Part shown: positions 8,491 through 16,270 of the stretch, piece after piece | Position numbering within the stretch: the first letter of the stretch is position 1 | How the letters are laid out: every line of letters starts with the position of its first letter | DNA from: Dokdonia sp. 4H-3-7-5 | GTDB lineage: Bacteria; Bacteroidota; Bacteroidia; Flavobacteriales; Flavobacteriaceae | Assembly (NCBI RefSeq): GCF_000212355.1 | Contig: NC_015496.1 | Coordinates: 2,636,001-2,700,000 of the forward strand | Direction: 5' to 3' | DNA length: 64,000 nucleotides | The notes under the pieces: generated by a model | Told to the model about the DNA's origin: nothing | Seen by the model: the letters and a program-made list of their open reading frames with translations, nothing else | Database searches by the model: none | Made by a program: the position numbers and the translations under genes

Positions 8491-9060
8491 ATGAAACATC
8501 TTTTCCAACTTCTTTTGTTAGGTCTTACCATGTCCAGTTATGCTCAAGTATGGAGTGTAGAGTTACGACCTACTTTACATATTCCTACTCGGGAAGTAGC
8601 AAATCAAAAGTTGCGCATAGGTAATGGACTAGAGTTGACAGGAGTTTTATCTATAGGTAAGCGCACAGATCTATATGGCGGTCTTATCTGGAATCGCTTT
8701 GATACGGATGAAGGTTTTGAAGAGTCTGATATAGAATTTATACAAAAAGGTTTTCTCTTTGGGGGGATGGTGTCATTCTCTATACTTGAATCCCAGAAAA
8801 ATCCTTTTTATGTACGAGCTGGCTTAACCCTAATGACCGTAGACACAGAGCGTACTGAAGGAAATTTTATTATTAAAACAGATCCCGCAATTGGTACTCA
8901 TCTAGGGCTGGGGATGAAAATTATAAGCTTAGGGAACTGGCATGTGCTTCCAGAGGTGCGCTACGGAAACTCTTCACACAGATATCAAGAAGCAGGTGAA
9001 TATCGCCATATCTCCTTTGGTAATATTTCTATTACAGCAGCATTGAGAAGGAGTTTTTAA
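8491..9060 (+). CDS. Outer-membrane beta-barrel protein
   Basis: A signal peptide (MKHLFQLLLLGLTMSSYAQ) is followed by alternating amphipathic strands (YGGLIWNRF, KGFLFGGMVSFSIL, NPFYVRAGLTLM, THLGLGMKII, HVLPEVRYG) and a C-terminal aromatic residue (ITAALRRSF), the signs of a small 8-stranded barrel. The function is unknown. It is preceded by an operator and -7 element with the regulon's spacing, so it is probably produced under the same low-oxygen or stress condition as the Usps. Confidence 0.75.
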   Translation: MKHLFQLLLLGLTMSSYAQVWSVELRPTLHIPTREVANQKLRIGNGLELTGVLSIGKRTDLYGGLIWNRFDTDEGFEESDIEFIQKGFLFGGMVSFSILESQKNPFYVRAGLTLMTVDTERTEGNFIIKTDPAIGTHLGLGMKIISLGNWHVLPEVRYGNSSHRYQEAGEYRHISFGNISITAALRRSF

Positions 9061-9097
9061 TAGGATTAATGATGATAAAAAGTAAGTATACAGCAGC

Positions 9098-9109
9098 TGA
9101 TAATTATCA
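9098..9109 (+). promoter_or_regulatory. CRP/FNR-type operator, TGA-N6-TCA
   Basis: TGA-TAATTA-TCA, starting 35 nt before the -7 element TAGATTTA (9133-9140). Serves the HPF-Usp unit. Confidence 0.8.
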
Positions 9110-9158
9110 TAGTATACACTGCTCTTTCTTTCTAGATTTACTGTAAACACTACATATT

Positions 9159-9458
9159 ATGACAATTACATTTCAATACGTAAAAATTCAAGAGAGTGAT
9201 ACATTAAGTGCTGCTACGATAGAGCATCTCAATAAACTTAATAAAAAGTATCCAGAACTTATAAGAGCTCAGGTTTACTTTAAGGTAGAAAATACTTCTG
9301 CAGCTGCCCATCAAATATGTGAGATAGAAATAAGTGCTCCTGGGCCTAGACTATTTGCCACTACAACTGCTGTACACTTTGAAACAGCAATGAAGGAAAC
9401 CATCTCAGACCTCAATAAACAACTGAGTAAACGCAAAGCAATATTAAAAGCACACTAA
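9159..9458 (+). CDS. Ribosome hibernation factor, HPF/RaiA family (short form)
   Basis: The 99-residue protein has the beta-alpha-beta-beta-beta-alpha layout of the S30AE/sigma-54-modulation domain: an MTITFQYVKIQESDTL start, a VYFKVEN strand, a CEIEISAPG strand, an FATTTAVHFETAMKETISDLNKQLSKRK helix. Members bind the 30S subunit and stop translation in resting cells. The sequence is diverged from the standard RaiA. It is 10 nt upstream of a Usp gene, and the pair sits under a regulon operator. Confidence 0.8.
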   Translation: MTITFQYVKIQESDTLSAATIEHLNKLNKKYPELIRAQVYFKVENTSAAAHQICEIEISAPGPRLFATTTAVHFETAMKETISDLNKQLSKRKAILKAH

Positions 9459-9468
9459 AACAACTGTT

Positions 9469-10305
9469 ATGAAAAAGATATTAGTACCTGTAGACTTTTC
9501 GAAACATTCAGAATATGCACTTGAGACTGCTTCCGCTTTCGCGAAAGCGCACAACGCAGAGATTATATTACTCCACATGTTAGGCTTATCAGATAGTCTT
9601 CTTCCTAAGGATGAAAGCGAAGGAGTAAACCAAGCTGTCTTCCATATGAAACTTGCCGAAAAGCAATTTAAAGAGTTTAAGGACAAACCTTATATGAAAG
9701 ATATCACAGTCACTGAAGAAGTTCAAAATCATACAGTTTTTCAAGATATCAACGAGCTGGCATCTCAGCAGGAAGTAGATTTAATAGTCATGGGGTCGCA
9801 TGGGGTTAAAGGACTCAGAGAAGAGTTTGTAGGGTCAAATACTGAGAAAGTGGTGCGTAGCTCCACAATTCCCGTGCTAGTAGTTAAAGAAAAAATGACC
9901 TCTTTTATACCTAAGAATGTTGTTTTTGCTTGTGACTTTAAATTAGAAAATATCAAAGCATATAGAGACGCAATTCCACTATTTGAAGAAATGGAGGCTC
10001 GTATCCATCTTGTATATGTGAATCTCCCTACAGATCGCTTTAAAAGCTCAAAGGAGATAGAAGAAACCATGGCAGCCTTTATGCGTGCAGCAGAGTTTGG
10101 GACAGAATTACATCAAGAAGATCTTATGATTGTAAACGGTTATACCATAGAAAGCGGACTTTATGAATATGCAGAAAAGGTAGGAGCAGATGCACTGGCA
10201 ATGCCTACTCACGGTCGTAAAGGCCTAGCACATTTCTTTGCAGGTAGTGTAGCAGAGAATGTGGCAAATCATTCTAAACTACCAGTATTTACTTTTAAAA
10301 TGTAA
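9469..10305 (+). CDS. Universal stress protein, both UspA domains with ATP loop
   Basis: Two intact UspA domains: MKKILVPVDFSKHSEYALETA opens domain 1, whose ATP loop is MGSHGVKGLREEFVGSN, and domain 2 keeps MPTHGRKGLAHFFAGSV. It is the only Usp here in which both domains retain the full loop, so it probably binds ATP at two sites. It is co-transcribed with the hibernation factor just upstream. A palindrome copy encodes SAFAKAH in the first helix. A bidirectional terminator follows. Confidence 0.92.
   Translation: MKKILVPVDFSKHSEYALETASAFAKAHNAEIILLHMLGLSDSLLPKDESEGVNQAVFHMKLAEKQFKEFKDKPYMKDITVTEEVQNHTVFQDINELASQQEVDLIVMGSHGVKGLREEFVGSNTEKVVRSSTIPVLVVKEKMTSFIPKNVVFACDFKLENIKAYRDAIPLFEEMEARIHLVYVNLPTDRFKSSKEIEETMAAFMRAAEFGTELHQEDLMIVNGYTIESGLYEYAEKVGADALAMPTHGRKGLAHFFAGSVAENVANHSKLPVFTFKM
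9534..9549. repeat. Dispersed palindrome (coding, AFAKA frame)
   Basis: CGCTTTCGCGAAAGCG within the first helix of the Usp (SAFAKAH). Confidence 0.9.
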
Positions 10306-10320
10306 CACACAAGTTTCAAT

Positions 10321-10359
10321 AAAAAAGGGTGAGTTTTTCAAGAAACTCACCCTTTTTTT
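10321..10359. terminator. Bidirectional terminator
   Basis: AAAAAAGGGTGAGTTT pairs with AAACTCACCCTTTTTT. A/T runs on both sides serve the Usp (plus) and the DUF3298 lipoprotein (minus). Confidence 0.92.
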
Positions 10360-10379
10360 ATGCTTGGCGTTAAAATGAA

Positions 10380-11279
10380 TTATCTCGAAGCTAGCAAGAA
10401 AGGTAGTTGATAGCGTTCTATAAGATGCATAATTTCTATGAGCGGTATTACAACGCTATACTGGCCGGTGTATGAAGGGCAAATGATACAGTCATCAAAG
10501 TAAAACTCAATTGCGTTATCGTTAATTACAAAGTTATTTTTATAGGCTCTAAAATCGGTATCAGATATTTCCCAGCAGTCATAAAACATTTCCCCAGAGT
10601 GAATTTGCTCATAAATGGTTTGATTAATTAAATCAAATACTTTCTTCTCTGCTCCAGCGATAAAAAAGTCGTCAAAATAGATGAACTCCTCCTTATCTAC
10701 ATTGTAATTAAGACAGTCAAACATGTAGGTAGAGTGCAACATTCCTGAGTAATAATTTTCTTTATAGAGCAGTATACTCACAAGATTTCTCTCATTTGCG
10801 TGAAGTTTAAAATTTATAATACGTTTATCTCTAAAACGTTTAATACTTAAAGTGTCGCATAGTAATTCTTTATCCTCAAGAATCTCATTTACAGTGCGCT
10901 CTACATTTAAGTAGCTCTCTGCCATATATTCATTAAACGCCTTGTACTTAGGGTTTATAGTCTCATTAAGATAAGGATAGGTGTAATCTAGAAGATAATC
11001 GTCTGCCTCTTTATATAGATTTTTTGACTCTACAACGGCTTTTAAAACTGTGCGATCATCTGGTATTTTGATCAACGCTTCTTTTTTTGAAAGCTGACTT
11101 TTTGCTTGAATTTCCATGATGTCCTTATCTGTGAGGTACAGAGAATCTGCAGAGTCTGGATCGAGTAAACCAGCTTCCTTCTGAGGTTCGGTATTTAATG
11201 GTGTTTTCTGCAGTTTATCTGTAGGTTCTTTGCAGCTAGCTAGTAATAATATTGTGATTAGGGTTAGATAGGTTTTCAT
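10380..11279 (-). CDS. Lipoprotein with DUF3298 (RsiV/PdaC-like) domain
   Basis: The lipobox LLLASC gives a lipid-anchored Cys at about residue 16, followed by a Pro/Glu-rich linker. The C-terminal half follows the DUF4163/DUF3298 pattern: YYSGMLHSTYMFDCLNYNV, EEFIYFDDFF, FRAYKNNFVINDNAIEFYFDDCI, GQYSVVIPL. Relatives include the RsiV anti-sigma factor's lysozyme-binding domain and PdaC. The role here is unknown, probably cell-envelope. It is monocistronic and preceded by a regulon operator on the minus strand. Confidence 0.78.
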   Translation of the reverse strand: MKTYLTLITILLLASCKEPTDKLQKTPLNTEPQKEAGLLDPDSADSLYLTDKDIMEIQAKSQLSKKEALIKIPDDRTVLKAVVESKNLYKEADDYLLDYTYPYLNETINPKYKAFNEYMAESYLNVERTVNEILEDKELLCDTLSIKRFRDKRIINFKLHANERNLVSILLYKENYYSGMLHSTYMFDCLNYNVDKEEFIYFDDFFIAGAEKKVFDLINQTIYEQIHSGEMFYDCWEISDTDFRAYKNNFVINDNAIEFYFDDCIICPSYTGQYSVVIPLIEIMHLIERYQLPFLLASR

Positions 11280-11330
11280 AATAATGTTTTTAAGTGTCGT
11301 AAATGTAATTTTGAGATTGATGGATTACTA

Positions 11331-11342
11331 TGATATCCGTCA
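11331..11342 (-). promoter_or_regulatory. CRP/FNR-type operator, TGA-N6-TCA
   Basis: Minus strand TGA-CGGATA-TCA, starting 35 nt before the -7 element TACATTTA (11307-11300) of the DUF3298 lipoprotein gene. Confidence 0.78.
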
Positions 11343-11386
11343 GCTTAGATGTGTTACAACAAGAAGAAGTACATGTTTTTTTAATT

Positions 11387-11402
11387 CGCTTTCGCGAAAG
11401 CG
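11387..11402. repeat. Dispersed palindrome (intergenic)
   Basis: CGCTTTCGCGAAAGCG just downstream of the mscS-like gene (minus strand); possible terminator hairpin. Confidence 0.88.
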
Positions 11403-11419
11403 TACTTTAAAAATCCACC

Positions 11420-12340
11420 CTACTTTGTGGTAGTTGTAGTCATATTAATGGTGGTAGGAGGCATTTTAATAACCTCAAGAGTGGTAGAGGCGATAACCAC
11501 TTGGTCATTGGTTTTAAGAATCGCTTCTTGAATGCGAGACTGGAGGAGATCCTTTGTGATTCTACGCTTTTTGTAGTCTACTATATATCTCAAATTAAAT
11601 TGCACCCAGTTATCTGTGAGCGTGATGGCAAGGGTAGGAGCAACAAGGGCATCTTCTATGTAGTACTTTGCAACAACTTGCTGCCAGTGATCGCGCGCAA
11701 AATTTACATAGTCTGCAAGTACCTCTTGTGCAACCTTTGTGATAATCTCTTTTGTAAGTGCCATATCTGAACTATGATGAATGGGGAGATTAAATTCATC
11801 CCAGATAAAAGGGAAATCTTGGGAGTAATTATAAATAGGTCCTTTAAAAACAAAGGCATTACTCAGTTTTACAATTCGGTCACTATAATTATCTGAGCTT
11901 ACCCATTCTCCTATTTCCATCATGGTGGTGTAAATGCTATCTATATCAATTACATCTCCTTTAATCCCATTAATCTCTATGCGGTCTCCAGGCGCATATA
12001 CTTTTACTAGAAAAATGTACAAGGAGCCAGCAATACTGAGGATAAGTTCTTGTAAAGTAAATGCTATTCCCGCAGAAAATAACCCAATGACGAGCGTAAA
12101 GTCTTCTATGTTTCCAGTAAAATATGAAACTGATAATAAGGCTATAAAGACGTAACCCACAATCTCAATCGCCTTTTGAGATTTGTAACGAGTGTTTGTA
12201 TTGGGTAATCTTTTCTTAAGAAACTTACGTACTAGTTGTACGATTATAACAATAAAAAGTACCCATAAAGCATAGCGTATTACATGAACACCTTCTGGAT
12301 GCTCCGTAAACCAGTTTCTTATGTATTCTAGTTGATCCAA
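11420..12340 (-). CDS. MscS-family mechanosensitive channel
   Basis: Three membrane segments (about residues 18-40, 60-75, 80-110), the last being the Gly/Ala-rich pore helix (LVIGLFSAGIAFTLQELILSIAGSLYIF), followed by the MscS beta domain (YAPGDRIEINGIKGDVIDID) and an alpha/beta C-terminus. It releases solutes on hypo-osmotic shock. It is the last gene of a minus-strand operon with DinB, CbpM, DnaJ and TerB-like genes, only 5 nt from dinB-like, so it probably shares their stress promoter. Confidence 0.88.
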   Translation of the reverse strand: MDQLEYIRNWFTEHPEGVHVIRYALWVLFIVIIVQLVRKFLKKRLPNTNTRYKSQKAIEIVGYVFIALLSVSYFTGNIEDFTLVIGLFSAGIAFTLQELILSIAGSLYIFLVKVYAPGDRIEINGIKGDVIDIDSIYTTMMEIGEWVSSDNYSDRIVKLSNAFVFKGPIYNYSQDFPFIWDEFNLPIHHSSDMALTKEIITKVAQEVLADYVNFARDHWQQVVAKYYIEDALVAPTLAITLTDNWVQFNLRYIVDYKKRRITKDLLQSRIQEAILKTNDQVVIASTTLEVIKMPPTTINMTTTTTK

Positions 12341-12345
12341 GATAA

Positions 12346-12810
12346 TTAATTTTTCACCTCACCACATTTGAGAATAATCCCGATTTGTCCTGCGTGATAT
12401 GCAGTATGTGATGTGATACGACCTAGGGCTTGCGCTTTTGTTTTTGCACCAAACTCTTTGGTTTCAATAACTGTCTCCCAGTCTGCATCTGTTTGCTTCT
12501 CTATAATTGCCTTTAAAACAGATTTTGCCCTGATTATGATATCATTAAGCGCTTTGGGATCTATCCACTCACCAGTATCATGCTTTGCTATTACTGTTTT
12601 TGCCCTGATTTTTGTGTCTTTTGCTCCAAAAATATTTTTGGCAAATAATAATTCCACCTCTGCAATATGTCTTAGTAAGAAACCTAAACTATTAGGCGAT
12701 GGAGATAGTTTTTTTTGTAAATCTTGTTCTGTAATTAAATGGAGTTTATCCTCTAGTCGTGTATGCGCTTCTTCCCATAATGCTAGTAATAATGAAGTTC
12801 GTGTAGCCAT
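12346..12810 (-). CDS. DinB-family four-helix metal-binding protein
   Basis: The 154-residue protein follows the DinB/YfiT bundle: a LLRHIAEVELLFAKNIF helix with the first His and ITSHTAYHAGQIGIILK with the other two His, giving the three-His metal site. Members act as metal-dependent thiol-S-transferases or are uncharacterised. It shares one base with the CbpM gene upstream, indicating translational coupling. Confidence 0.85.
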   Translation of the reverse strand: MATRTSLLLALWEEAHTRLEDKLHLITEQDLQKKLSPSPNSLGFLLRHIAEVELLFAKNIFGAKDTKIRAKTVIAKHDTGEWIDPKALNDIIIRAKSVLKAIIEKQTDADWETVIETKEFGAKTKAQALGRITSHTAYHAGQIGIILKCGEVKN

Positions 12811-13100
12811 TATTGAAATCTTTTAAGTTGGTTTTCTAGCTCGCTCAGATGATGTTGTAATTTTTCAAGACGTTCTAAAAGATGAAAAATAGTTTCAATA
12901 CCTGGTAGGTTAATGTCGAGCTCTTGATTAAAAACAAGAATGCGTTCAAGTTTTTGAACTTCTGTTTCTGGTATAAAGAGCGTGTTCTCTTTAGTCACTA
13001 CAGTAACAAGTCCAAAATTGTTTAAATCTTCTAGAAAAGTAAGTGCAATCTCATGACTTGTGCAGAAGTTTTCGGCGGGTATTAAGATGTGTTTTTCCAT
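12810..13100 (-). CDS. CbpM-type chaperone modulator (MerR-like)
   Basis: The 96-residue helical protein resembles CbpM: MEKHILIPAENFCTSHEIALTFLEDLNNFGLV..., an ETEVQKLERILVF segment, then LPGIETIFHLLERLEKLQHHLSELENQLK as a final coiled coil. CbpM binds the J-domain of CbpA and inhibits it. It lies 2 nt downstream of the CbpA-like gene, the standard pairing. Confidence 0.82.
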   Translation of the reverse strand: MEKHILIPAENFCTSHEIALTFLEDLNNFGLVTVVTKENTLFIPETEVQKLERILVFNQELDINLPGIETIFHLLERLEKLQHHLSELENQLKRFQ

Positions 13101-13102
13101 AA

Positions 13103-13987
13103 TTAATCAAGTGCTGCAAGTTCTTCATAAAGCTCTTTTTGTGCTGGAGTAAGAGTAGTAGGTATGGTGATTTGATAAGTCACAAACAAGTTTCCGAAGG
13201 TGTCATCCTTTTTATAAACGGGAAATCCTTTTCCGCTAAGTTTTACTTTGGCACCATTTTGAGTACCAGGCTTTACCTTGAGCTTTACGGTACTGTCTAA
13301 AGTTTTTATGTGAATATCTCCACCTAGTACGGCCGTGGTGAGCGGGATGTTATGTGTAATAAATAAATCTGCTTTTTCGCGATGAAAAGGAGTGTTATTT
13401 GTAATTGCAAAAGTGATATACAAATCCCCTTTAGGACCGTTATTAGGACTTTTACCACCATGATTTTTGATCTTAATGGTTTGACCATGTTCTACACCGG
13501 CAGGTATGGTAATTCTTATGTTTTTACCATTTACAGTGAGGGTACGCTTTGTGGTTTTAAACACATCCATTAAGTTGAGATGCAACTCTGCTTGCACATC
13601 TTGCCCGCGATAAGTAGCTCGCTGTTGCTGTCTTCCAGCACCTCCAAACATATTTTCAAAAAAGTCTGAAAAGTCTTCTTCACCACCTCCAGAATATCTT
13701 TGATATTGCTGTCCTGATTGCTGGCTATTACGTTGCTTACTAGCTTTTTCATAAGCCTCTGCATCTTTCCAGTTTTCACCGTATTGATCGTATTTTTTAC
13801 GATTTTCAGGATGGCTTAAAACTTCATTTGCCTCGTTTATTTCCTTAAACTTATGTTCTGCCTCTTTATCATTAGGATTGAGGTCAGGATGGTACTTGCG
13901 TGCGAGTTTACGATATGCTTTTTTAATATCTGCTTCGCTTGCACTTTTGGTAATACCTAGTATCTTATAGTAATCTATAAATTGCAT
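13103..13987 (-). CDS. DnaJ-family co-chaperone, CbpA type
   Basis: An N-terminal J-domain (residues 5-70) with the HPD motif in KYHPDLN stimulates DnaK ATPase. A Gly/Ser/Gln-rich linker (about 75-115) follows, then two C-terminal substrate-binding domains ([50 protein letters not shown]). There is no CxxCxGxG zinc finger, hence CbpA (class B) rather than DnaJ. It is followed directly by its modulator CbpM. Confidence 0.9.
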   Translation of the reverse strand: MQFIDYYKILGITKSASEADIKKAYRKLARKYHPDLNPNDKEAEHKFKEINEANEVLSHPENRKKYDQYGENWKDAEAYEKASKQRNSQQSGQQYQRYSGGGEEDFSDFFENMFGGAGRQQQRATYRGQDVQAELHLNLMDVFKTTKRTLTVNGKNIRITIPAGVEHGQTIKIKNHGGKSPNNGPKGDLYITFAITNNTPFHREKADLFITHNIPLTTAVLGGDIHIKTLDSTVKLKVKPGTQNGAKVKLSGKGFPVYKKDDTFGNLFVTYQITIPTTLTPAQKELYEELAALD

Positions 13988-14002
13988 CTTTAAGAAAATA
14001 TA

Positions 14003-14407
14003 TTAATGTGAGAGCGCTATTTCTAATTTGCCTAGCATGACAAGTTCAGATTTATTAACGCCAGCAAATGCTCGCGCAATTGTCCATGCTGTTTGTAGAA
14101 TGATGTTCTTAACTTCTAGTGTAAAAAACTGTGGCTGTTCATTTCTATAGGTAATAAATGCATCATACATATCTTGAGGATCTTCATTAAAAGCTTCTAC
14201 ACCTTCAAAAATAATCTCTATGAGATATGCAGCATCAGTGCCAAAAGCATCCTCCAGATCATCAAGATCTAGCCAGTAGTCATGAATACACGATTGGAGT
14301 CTAGAAAACTCCTCATCTTTTACAACCTTATCTGCTGCGGCAACAGCATAAAAGAGTTTTCCTAGCTGGTGATAAAATGTATTGTCTTTTTTATTAGTAA
14401 GAGCCAT
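14003..14407 (-). CDS. TerB-like tellurite-resistance-fold protein
   Basis: A 134-residue all-helical protein with the TerB-like pattern: FYHQLGKLFYAVAAADKVVKDEEFSRLQSCI in the first helices (acidic DKVVKDEE turn) and VKNIILQTAWTIARAFAGVNKSELVMLGKLE at the end. It is probably cytosolic; TerB domains are thought to bind metal or membranes in stress responses. It is the first gene of the five-gene stress operon (TerB, CbpA, CbpM, DinB, MscS). Confidence 0.72.
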   Translation of the reverse strand: MALTNKKDNTFYHQLGKLFYAVAAADKVVKDEEFSRLQSCIHDYWLDLDDLEDAFGTDAAYLIEIIFEGVEAFNEDPQDMYDAFITYRNEQPQFFTLEVKNIILQTAWTIARAFAGVNKSELVMLGKLEIALSH

Positions 14408-14457
14408 TTGGATTGTATTTACACCTGCAAATTAAGTCCTTGAAACGGTGTAGTCTA

Positions 14458-14469
14458 TGATATTTATCA
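14458..14469 (-). promoter_or_regulatory. CRP/FNR-type operator, TGA-N6-TCA
   Basis: Minus strand TGA-TAAATA-TCA within CTATGATAAATATCATAG. It starts 34-35 nt before a -7-like TTAATTTG/TAATTTGC (14435-14427) of the TerB/CbpA operon. Confidence 0.72.
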
Positions 14470-14585
14470 TAGGCATATCTTGCTTTTATTCTCAAGTTTA
14501 TAGGGTATTAAAAGTTATACCCACGAGCACTAGACAGCACATTACCAAGACAAGAAATTACTTTCTTTATGGAATAGTATAAGTA

Positions 14586-14601
14586 CGCTTTCGCGAAAGC
14601 G
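14586..14601. repeat. Dispersed palindrome (intergenic)
   Basis: CGCTTTCGCGAAAGCG between the divergent TerB operon and the PAS kinase. Confidence 0.88.
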
Positions 14602-14761
14602 TAAAAAATTAGTAATAAGCGCTGTAATTAACAATCATAAAGTGCCTTTAATATGAGGTGTGCAAGTTTCTTAGTAAGTCGCAAATCAGATTTTGTTTTT
14701 GGTGTGTATTAATTTCTAGTTTCATTACTTCATACTTTATTATTCTTGTACTTTTAGACGT

Positions 14762-16267
14762 ATGGAATTTTTTGAAGAAAGTATTGAAGAAGCTTTTATG
14801 ATTCTCTTTGAAGGAGCGTCTGAGGGGATTGTAGTTGTAAATTCAGACCAGATGATTGTGGCAACAAATCAATCTGCTCGCGACATTTTTGGCTATGAAA
14901 AGAAGGAGTTAGAAGGCAGGTCGCTAGAAACCTTAATCCCTATGCGTTTTCATAAGAAGCACGTGGGGCACTTTGATAAGTTTATGCATCATAGTGATAA
15001 ACGTGAGATGGGCAAGGGACGTGATCTTTATGGGCTATGCAAAGACGGAAGTCAAGTACCTGTAGAAGCCGGACTTAATCCTTTTGTTCTTCACAAAAAG
15101 AAGTATGTCATGGCACTCGTGACAGATATTACTGTGCGTAAAAATGCCGAAAAAGAGCTCAAGCAATGGGCAAACATCTTTAACGAGTCTTTAAATGAGA
15201 TTTTCATATTTGACGCTGCAAGCCTGCGCTTTATTGATGCAAATATAGGCGCAAGAGAAAATATAGGGTATACGCTCGAAGAGCTGTCATTAATGACACC
15301 CGTAGATATTAAGCCAGACTTTACAGAAAAACAATTCCGAGATTACATAGCGCCCTTGATTAATGGTACAGAGCGCAAAATGATTTTTAACACCACCCAT
15401 GAGCGTAAAGATGGAACTACGTATCCAGTAGAGGTACACCTACAACCATCTAATTCTGAAAATACGAGTACTCTTGTTGCCATTATTCTTGATATTACAG
15501 AGCGTGTAAATTATACAGATAGACTTGAGAAGACCGTAGAGGAGCGCACCCATCAGCTAGAAGAAGCCTTGCAAACAGAAATAGAACTCAACGAACTTAA
15601 AACAAAGTTTTTGTCTCTTGTTTCTCATGAGTTTAAGACACCATTGAGTGGTATTTTAACTTCGGCGACACTCGCAGGAAAGTATACAACAGAAGAGCAA
15701 CAAGATAAAAGAGTAAAGCACCTTACCACGATACAGAATAAGGTTAAGTATCTCAATACTATTATAGATGATTTTCTATCTATCGAGAGGCTAGAAACTG
15801 GAAAAACTAATTATGCATACACGACGTTCCCACTTAGCAAAGTGCTTAACGAGGTAATTTATGATGCAAACATGCACCTTAAACATGGCCAGCATATTAA
15901 GTATCCAGCAGATGCAGATGAGTTTATTATTAATTTTGATGAGAAAATTATGGAGCTCGTGTTGAGCAATTTAATTTATAACGCCATCAAATATTCATCT
16001 GAAGGAACTATAGTAGATATCCAACTCAAAATGAATAAGCAAGGACTCGAGATTAAGATTATTGATCAAGGAATAGGGATACCAGAACACGAGCAAAAAT
16101 TTATTTTTAATCGATATTTTAGAGCAGAAAATGCATTGTTAAGTGCAGGAACAGGGATAGGACTTAACATAGTCAAGACGCATTTAGAAAACCTTGGAGC
16201 TTCTATTACTTTTGAAAGTAAGCATAATGAAGGTTCTACATTTACAGTTACAATACCAATCACATAG
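14762..16267 (+). CDS. PAS-PAS sensor histidine kinase (FixL-like layout)
   Basis: Two PAS domains (about residues 10-130 and 135-255), a short coiled coil, HisKA with the phospho-acceptor His289 in SLVSHEFKTPLSG, and an HATPase_c domain (NLIYNAIKYS, DQGIGIPEHE, GTGIGLNIVK). There is no membrane segment, so it senses in the cytosol. The first PAS has RFHKKHVGHFDKF followed by MGKGRDLYGLCKDGSQVPVE; His67 aligns with the haem-ligand position of FixL, but this His also occurs in PAS domains not known to bind haem. It lies 3 nt upstream of the REC-CRP regulator, its likely partner. Confidence 0.9.
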   Translation: MEFFEESIEEAFMILFEGASEGIVVVNSDQMIVATNQSARDIFGYEKKELEGRSLETLIPMRFHKKHVGHFDKFMHHSDKREMGKGRDLYGLCKDGSQVPVEAGLNPFVLHKKKYVMALVTDITVRKNAEKELKQWANIFNESLNEIFIFDAASLRFIDANIGARENIGYTLEELSLMTPVDIKPDFTEKQFRDYIAPLINGTERKMIFNTTHERKDGTTYPVEVHLQPSNSENTSTLVAIILDITERVNYTDRLEKTVEERTHQLEEALQTEIELNELKTKFLSLVSHEFKTPLSGILTSATLAGKYTTEEQQDKRVKHLTTIQNKVKYLNTIIDDFLSIERLETGKTNYAYTTFPLSKVLNEVIYDANMHLKHGQHIKYPADADEFIINFDEKIMELVLSNLIYNAIKYSSEGTIVDIQLKMNKQGLEIKIIDQGIGIPEHEQKFIFNRYFRAENALLSAGTGIGLNIVKTHLENLGASITFESKHNEGSTFTVTIPIT

Positions 16268-16270
16268 ATT

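Larger units (their letters stand above)
14408..14761. other. 354-nt intergenic region between divergent units
   Basis: Holds the operator for the TerB/CbpA operon (14458-14469), one palindrome copy (14586-14601) and the upstream region of the PAS kinase. A -7-like TACTTTTA at 14749-14756 is only 5 nt from the kinase ATG, which would imply a nearly leaderless transcript. I see no other gene or RNA in it. Confidence 0.6.
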
